A stretch of DNA of 64,000 nucleotides, from contig NC_058190.1 in the NCBI RefSeq assembly GCF_907165205.1, positions 29,787,345-29,851,344 on the forward strand. The letters are read 5' to 3'. Shown piece after piece: positions 24,201 through 33,200 of the stretch. The notes beneath the pieces are model-generated. The model saw nothing but the letters and a program-made list of their open reading frames with translations. It searched no databases and was not told the DNA's origin. Both the position numbers and the translations under genes were made by a program. Origin of the DNA: Coccinella septempunctata. Its lineage: Eukaryota > Arthropoda > Insecta > Coleoptera > Coccinellidae. Each line of letters begins with the position of its first letter. Within the stretch, counting starts at the first letter, position 1.

Positions 24201-27200
24201 CTTTTTTGATACAGTTACAAGTAGAATGAAGGCATCATGATTATTCGAGTCAGTCAAATGTAATTAAATATGAATAATATATATCATTAAGAATATTTTG
24301 AAATACTTGTCTAGAGTAGAGTGTACACTGCACGATCACTATATTCTTAGAAATTCCGAATTGCACACCTCTTTCTGCATCTGCATCAGTAGCTTTAGAC
24401 TATAATCTATGCGAGTTCCAGTCAATTTTGTTTGGTTTCGTTCACAGAATTTATGAGTCTACCAAAGTTCACTCGCTTCTGAAACAATTCAATTATAAAG
24501 GCCCCACTTCATCACGGATAAAGCGATTATATAAGGTGGCCGAGTTATATTCGGCCAAATTTCAGATTTTTTGTGATTCTACAGGCAATTTGGAACAAAA
24601 AAGGTCCTATAGAAAGAGTAATCCCCTGTTTTTGTTCCACAATTTTTCCACACAATACAAGGCAAATCTTGAAAACTATAATCCTAATCAGAAATATTTC
24701 CTATGTTATATAATGAATTTTAATTAAGATGATAATTTTCAAGATATACCTTGTTTCGGAAGACAAAATTCTGAAACGCCACAAAATATTAGGCTTGAGG
24801 CTTGAGTAACTTTACAAGAAGAAAGTTAGTTCAACTGTACTGTATAGAAACTTGATGTTGAAAATTGAATAACTCTGTGAGATTTGGCCAGAGATACTTG
24901 CACGACCTGTCTAGAACAAAATGATTCTGAAATTCACTTAGTTACCAACAATATCCAGAGGTCCCCTATTGCGCTAACTTTGCTACTTATATAACTCGGA
25001 TTGGCAAATATCTACATAACCTTGTGGCGTCAATCTGTCTCATTTGCTACCTATCTTGTGACAATATCCAGAGGTCCACAAGAATGGTTATGACTATACC
25101 TTGTCCAAAAACTCAGCAATTCCATAAAATCTGTTGAAAATGTAGGTACCTACCTAAACCTCAAAAAAGTTGTAAGAATCAGAAAATTCAGAAAATACAC
25201 AAAGTTCTTCTTAATGTAAACTTAATTTATTGAATCGTATATGAAGTTCGTCTTCACACTTATTACTGCACCACCTACTTGATAGGCGTAGTAAATTTTC
25301 ACATAAGGGAGAGCGCCCACCAAAGTAGCATAGCACTGACATGGCACTTACATGACAAATGCTTTGCAAAATAATAACTGAAACTTCACTCAGATGTGCG
25401 ATATCTGACAATTATGAATCGCCTTTGTCATGTATGTGCCATGTCAGTGCTACGCTACTTTGGTTAAGCGCAAAATGGAAATGGCATACTGTAAGAGGCG
25501 CGATTGAATACGCGCTGTTGTCATACTTTTAACCCTCCAAACACTTTTTCATTATTTTAGTGAAATTATCAAAGTGGACTGGAACTCTTGTAGTTTTTCT
25601 GCTATGACTTCTTTATTATTAGATCGCACAGGTATGAGAGGTGAGAAGCCTTACAATTGTCATTGACATGTATAATTGTGTAGGTGAAGAACCTGTTCAA
25701 CCTGCTAAAGTAAACTTCCCACGTCGCCAATTCTCGCACACGCAATCGGAGCCAGAGACGTCTGAACCGCCCCCCTCCGCTTCTGGGTTGCCACCACATC
25801 GGCTAGGTGTTACTTTCGCAGAGCCAAAAATTAAGGTTTTCCCCCCTAGCTCTTCGACGCAGAACATCAATCCGAGATCATCCATATTGATGCACATGCA
25901 CACCGAGTATACTAGTATAACTGACGAACTGGAAACTGTTTGTGGACTTCTGAGTCCCCCAAGGTCACCTGGTCTTCTGTCACCTCCAAGGCCAGAACAA
26001 TCGCCGCCATGTACGTCATTTACCGTAGTTGTTGTAGTATTGTAGAAGACGCTAAAATTAACTGTGCAGTTCTCGGCACTTGGCACTTCACGTAGACTAG
26101 TTTGATATTGTCAGCTTACAGCACATTTCCAGTCAAAAGGATCAAAATTAGCTATATCACCATAAATCGCCTTTACAGCAAATCCGATAGAACTAGATAG
26201 TCCTAGAATACTGCTCGATAGGGTTAAGTTGTGTATACAATGGGGTGATGTTTCTCATCTACATTTAGGACATAGACAGAAAAATATATATTCTTTCTCA
26301 AACTGTCAAAATTAGTTGACGAGTTAACTAATTTACCGAGGGCCGCAAACTTAATCGGAGTGTCTGTGGATAGACTTCTATATCGTTTGGACATACAGCT
26401 AGTTTCAGAATAAAATTTGAATTCCCCTTATTTATAAAGCCTCCTTCAGCCCTACTAAGGCCCGGTTGTATAGTTTGAACCCAGCTCAAAATTGACAATT
26501 CAGTTCAATTTTGACAGTTTGAGCTGGGTTTAACGTTGAAGTCGGTTTAAACCTGAACTTTACAACCGAGCCTAAAAATAAAAGTTAAGGAAGCCTTGAA
26601 ATTGATTATAAAACTGGCTGTTGTATTTGTACAATGATTGCACCTTAATCATTTAAGAATACTTCTCTTCAGTAAATTACATAGTTCCCCAGATAGTCGC
26701 CCCGTTTTAAAATATAAACCAAAAACGCTAAATACGTTCACCTTTCAATAAAGGGAACGGGAATTAGAAAAAACATTTCATCTCATCAATCTCGCACTAT
26801 AAGCTGATGATTTACGTGAAGTGCCTGAAAAAATTGACATCTGCGCATTTTAGCATCATTCTTGTTATGCAACTTTTTTAGAAATCTTATATGCTGAAAT
26901 GTTAATTGGTGCTATCCTTAGATGTTCGATCATTTTTTGATTTGTACATAAGATTTCAAAGTAGATTGAGTCGTTGAACCACAAACATTTTTTTTTCAGT
27001 GTTATAATACAACTATAGTCTTAAATTCAATGGAAAATAAATGGCTGATATTCAACTGAAAAATTTTTTAGAGCAGTTTTATGGAGCTGCTATTCATTGA
27101 AATCCTGAAGAACAGAACACACCCTTGACCTACTTTAGGATCCTAAAGCTGCCTCCACATTATGCCAAAACATACAAAAGTGGTATCATTAACAGTGGCG

Positions 27201-30200
27201 AAACATAGACAATGGGTTAGAAATAAGATATAGTTCAAAGCACCTTCGATTTTGGTGCGAAAACGCTGTTTATTTTATGAATAAGTCACAGAGGATGCAG
27301 ATATTTTCACAAGTTAGAACAGTTAGCGGAGAAGAATGAAATGATTCAAATTTATTTTTAGTGTGACGTAGAGGCAAGACCCGATTTCCTATTGCGCTAA
27401 CTTTGCTTACTTTGCTACTTATATAACTCGGATTGGCAAATATCTACATAGCCTTTTGGCGTCAATATGTCTCATTTGCTACCTATCTTTGGTTTTAAAA
27501 GAGAATGATAGAGGATTAAAATTTTAATGGGGCATTAAATTTTGACGGATTTTCCTGCAGCTGGGCGATTGTTATGTATTATATTTCTGTAACAATTACG
27601 TGTCTAATACGGTATTTGCGATGTGCCTGTGCTGTTTCTTAGTCATCTCCACATTTTGTAAATTACATTTTCTGAGCTATCATCGATCGTTTCCTGCAGT
27701 TCACATAGACATAGAAGCGTTGGCTGCTATATAGCTGTTCTATATTTGAGCTCTGAATGCTACATTTATATGACAAATCAAGGAACACAGCTTTAAAGCT
27801 GTGCCAACCTAAATAATTCATTATTAAATTTCTATTAGGTTCAACGGCTATAATATCTTGAAATAATGTACAAATCAAAAACTCTGGAATACACTCTAGA
27901 ACATTTTTGTGTTCATATAGAAGCATATTATCAATTAGAAAATTAAAACCTTTGTTCCATTTTTGTATACCTGTTTGAAACAATAAAAACTTACATATTT
28001 CAATGGGCGATGTAGAATTTTTCAAAATTTTAGATATTCTTTGAAAAATTTGGTAATTATCGATCAAATTTGGTAAACGAAAATATTCTAGAATAGATAC
28101 TTAACTTTTTCCTAAGCACGAATGTTGAATTTGTACTTATTTTAGTGGCTTTTGGTGTTTTATCGATATCAGAAACTGCCTTGTATCAAATTCCCTTCTT
28201 CTTCCAGGAAGAGAACAATATAAATTCCGACAGTAATAACAACTCAATTTTAACGCTTGACGACGGGTCTATGAAAAAACAAACACGCGTGGATTCTTTC
28301 ATGACATTAAAAGAGGCATATTATGTAATAAAAAAATTTCCACAAATTGTTTAAAAAATTATTTTGCTCTCTTTTCATTTCAATAAATATATTTGAGCTA
28401 AACGAAGGAATTTAACTAATTTCAATTGATATTAAAATTAATCGTATAAATATTTCAATATAATGGAATAATATACAGGGCCATGTATATTATACATAGA
28501 GCACCCGCTCCAAAAAATAACGTAAATGAAGTTCCATTTCTTTTATGATCAGAAGTTGTGCAAAAACTGAAGAAGTATACATAGGTACTATTCCTTTCTG
28601 AAACACTGTAGGTCTGTAAAGTTTCTGTTTTCCATATATGACTGTTTTCCATATATGAATATGTGGGAACCGATACCAAATTGAATAAGATTGAGGAGCA
28701 GTTTTGAATAATGGATTTCATGCAACCGAACTCTGACCAAAATACAGCACTCTGAGCAGTCTTATATTAAGCAGAGCGGAAATTTTTCCATCCTGTATGG
28801 CACCTGGAATATCAGAAAGAGTCCGAAATAACTATTTGCTGTGCATATTTCTGTATTCTTTTAGCTTGTTTCTAACAATAGAAATGTTTCCTTTTCTGTT
28901 ATTTCCCTGAATGTAAGCTAACAACCATTGCTAACCGCTAACCTTGGTGTCCTTTGTCGATATGTGCAATTTACTAAGGGAATTGTGATATTGTAGTTAA
29001 TGGATTGACTGGCAGCGAAGAAAGGCTCATAAGACATTTTAACCATCCAAGAATAACAGAAATTAGGGCAGCTAAATTCGAAATTGGTTGGTAATTTTTA
29101 TTTTATTTATTATTTAGGTATCAGTTATAGCTTGGCTTTGCAGTAAATTTATATATAAGACATGTAACAACAGAAAAGAAAGATCAGCATTCAGTTGTAA
29201 GGCATCGTGGATGGAATCAAAAAATAGATGGCCCGGCCAAACATGATCAGAAGATCAGAAATAGATTTTTCAGCTCATAATTTATATGCAACTTTCTCTA
29301 GTGGGTGGCATAAGGAAATGAAGGACCTTGCTCCATCCTGGCAAAAAAGCGTCCAAAAATATCGTACTCCTAGTTCGGGAAATACAGGGTACTGAAGATA
29401 AAATTTTCAATGATTCACGAAACGCAGATTTTTTTCTGCAAATACCATGCTTCAAGGATTTATATACATTTTACTCATTCGTTTTGTTTTCTAGAACAGG
29501 CTGAACTAGTGGACACTCATGAGAATTTAAGTTTTCACAAGCGAATGCAAAATTTAATTCAGATTAGATGAACTTCTTGTATCCCTATGGAAGATTCATG
29601 AAAATTAACCGATTTTCTTTTTTCGGGATACGCGCATTTTTTCAGAAAATTTTTGGACTGTACGTTATTACTCACACAGAATGTATAAATAATATTCATA
29701 TGCTTCTCCTTAAAAAAAAATTCGATATATTTTATGTTTTCCCCTATTCTGACTGAAAAGGAGGGGTTGAAGTACACTTCTTCTCGAACCACACTGTTTT
29801 GGAAAAATTGCGTTAATAAAGCTTCCATAGAGATCCAGGAAGTTCATCCAGGCCAAATTGAATTCTGAATTCCCATCAAAGAACTACCACTAGTTATTTT
29901 ATAATTATTGGATTTTCTTTGTTGACCCTGCATGTTCTATATCATACAACGAAAAGAGTATATAACAAATATTTTATGACAAAGTACGAAAATTAAAGCA
30001 TGTTATTTAAAATTCTGAGCAGAAAATATCATTCCGCATCTGTATCTATAGAACTACACCTTTTCCAATTGTTATTCAGAGAGTATATAATAAACTTTTT
30101 GAATAATAAATTGCAATTCTGAAAGTTTAGCTTGGTGAAATAATATTAAGAAACTGGAAACTTGTAATTTAGATCAGTAAATTGTAGTTTCAGTGTGTAT

Positions 30201-33200
30201 AATTTGAAATCCAGATAAGTGTATTGTTCATTGGAAAATGTAAGATGTAATTCAGGAAACATGAGTTATTATTCGCTATAACAAACAGTACTTAATCAAT
30301 GTGAAACTGAAGATATACATTTCCGAAAATTTAATTCATTTCTCTGAATAACATGTAAATAACAGTTTTAGAAATCCAACTCAGAAATTTCTGGCTTTCA
30401 TATTATCCTTGCTGAATTACAATTAAACTCCTCAATTATATTTTACTAATTTGAATTTCGAGTTATACTTTCTGAATTACATATGGAAGGTGTAGTAGTA
30501 CGATTTTATACCCATAGATACATTTACCAAAAAATTCAAAATCTAGAACATAACAAAAAATCAGGAAATTCAACCAAAAACCATTTTCCATACAGACGAC
30601 GCGAGGTGTTTGGTGTTTGTAAATATCACTGAATCACAACAGTCTTCGAAACAGCAAAATTTTATGTGAGATAAATATGAAATTTGTTTTGAATTTTTGG
30701 TCCAACAAAAATCATATGCCATAAAAATACAGAAATAGGTATTTTTACTTAATGATTATAATACTTTCCTGTATGTTTGGCGCTTAAAAGTATTTAAGGC
30801 TCAATAAAGAGAAAAGCTACAAAATTCAAGAAATAAGCAGTTCACTTACATTTCTACTGGATAATTTCTTATGAAATGACACAAAATGCAATTGGGCGCT
30901 GATCCTATCTTTTTCTGTCGTAAAATAATAACGTAACTAAAGAGTGAATTCTCTAGGTCAACGCCGAAGAAACCACTCTGAAATGTCGAATCCTGAAATA
31001 GCAATAAACTTGGAAAAGGAACATCTACGTAGTGCCGAGGAGAGCGATTACATGGTAATGGAAAATCTAATTCAAAGAAGATACGATGAAGATGACGGTT
31101 CGTCCTCCGAACAAGACGAACCTTTCGCGACAACTCTGTTGAAAGTCCAGTCGGAATCAAGAGACTTCAGACTGAACTCCTGGCCTAGTAGAACACTACA
31201 ACGAGTTAGTGCTGTAGATACTGAACCACCTCCGACACCCAGTTCTCCAAAGCCTATGATCGGTGAGCGTACGATTTTCAAAATATTTTGTAACGGTCTC
31301 TATATGCAAAGAGGAACTCTTTGGTACTAGTACCGCAGCCCTCTTTATACTCTGTGTTTAACCCTACATTACTCGCGTGGTCTACGATTGTAGACCATAC
31401 CTATTCGAACGAAAAAATGTTGAAATCTGAGACATTGAAGTTTTCTCGATTTCCTCTCAAAGAGAAGCATTATTTTATCACAAAGTTTCAATTATATGAA
31501 TAAAAAGTGGTCAAATAAACGATATCATCATAGATAATCTTTGAAATATATCAACGTAATATTTAAAGTTAAAATAAATAATATGGTCTACACTTGTAGA
31601 CCACGCGAGTGAATACGATCTAAAAGAGGGCGCGACTAACGCAGGGTTAAGAGGGCTGTGTTAGTACCTAAGTATGGAACCAATCTTATTGGCGGATGGC
31701 GTGCACGTGTTTGTCATCTGAATTATATGATAATATTGGTCCCTTTCTTAGGCATTAGTTCTTAGTTACTCAACATAAACTCACCATTAGAGTGAGTACT
31801 TCCTCCGTTTATCGTTGCGAAGCACAGTCCATATTACCTTTGAGCATGCCAAAACGATACAGCGGTTTATTTACTTAAGATGGCTTTGCCCACCGATAAC
31901 ATAGAGTATAGCACCAAAAATTATAGAGTTAAACCAACTCTATAATCTTTGTATAGCTCTATAGCTGTGCCAAAGACCGTCAGCTACGAAACGTGCATTT
32001 CACAGCAAGTCCACATTGACAAACCAAAGACGAATTTCGTAAAAGTTCATGGGATTTTTATTGCGGATGTTGGTTCTGTTCTTAGAATCATCGGTAATAA
32101 ATTGGCTAAACTATACAGCCAACTATACGGCCTTGATAAAAAGAAATAGCCATTTTAAGTTTTCAAAATTCAGAATAACTAGCTAAATTTGTGACACTAC
32201 ACATCTGTGGATCTTTCAAAAAGAGTTTTATTCGGAAAAGTAACCAATTTTTCGAATTTCACAGATATTTTTTATTTTTGAACATCAAACTACTCGTGAA
32301 CGGCGCATTATACGAAAAAATATGAAGAATACTTCTATTTTACAGAATGTTCAAATATTCGATCATCATAATGAGAAAACTGGAAGACGTGGGTGACAGC
32401 CTTTATCTTTTTAACCGAGCCGAATCGGAAAAAATGGTAAAGGAAAAAGTGTTTGTTTTTACCGCAAGGTACTATGTAATTTTAAAATATAAGTTCGAGT
32501 CAAAGACTCACCTTGTATAGTTTAGCCAATTTATTTCCGATGCATTAGCAGCGGGTTTATTCATGGGATATCCATTGCACATTAACGTCCATCGAAGACA
32601 CCCATTGAATGTTTATTAATGGATATCTGGTGAATAAGGGGGGTGTTCTAGTAATTCAAACCCTAAATCTCGAATTTTTTGCATGGCAACATGAGATTTG
32701 TATGCAGGGGCGTTGTCCTGCAAAAACAAAACACCTTTGGATAGCTTTCCTCGTCTTTTCTCTTTAATTTTTTTCCGTAGAGTGGTCAGTAATGTCGAAT
32801 AGTAATCTCCGGTTATTGTTCTACCCTCATCCGAAAAATCAATCATGATTACTCCATAGCAATCCCAAAAAACTGAAGCAAGAACTTTTCCAGCAGATTT
32901 TTGGACACGAAACTTCTTAGGTCTTGGAGAACAACAGTATCGCCATTCCATCGATTGTTGCTTCGTTTCTGGATCGTAGAAATGTACTCTCATATAGCAA
33001 CAATTCAGTTTAAGAAGTCTACATCGTTTTCAAATCGGGCACAGATCGAACGCGATGCTTCTACCCTTGCACGCTTTTGGTCAACATTCAAACATTCGGG
33101 GATTCATTTTGCAGCAATTTTTCTCATGTCTAAATTGACGTGAACTATATGATGAACGCGTTCGTATGACATATTCAGTGCTTCAGATATCCGTTTTAGC

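Noticed and set aside
30846..31281. Minus-strand ORFs over 30.8-31.3 kb
   Set aside because: They are antisense shadows of the Trpm exon 30957-31262.
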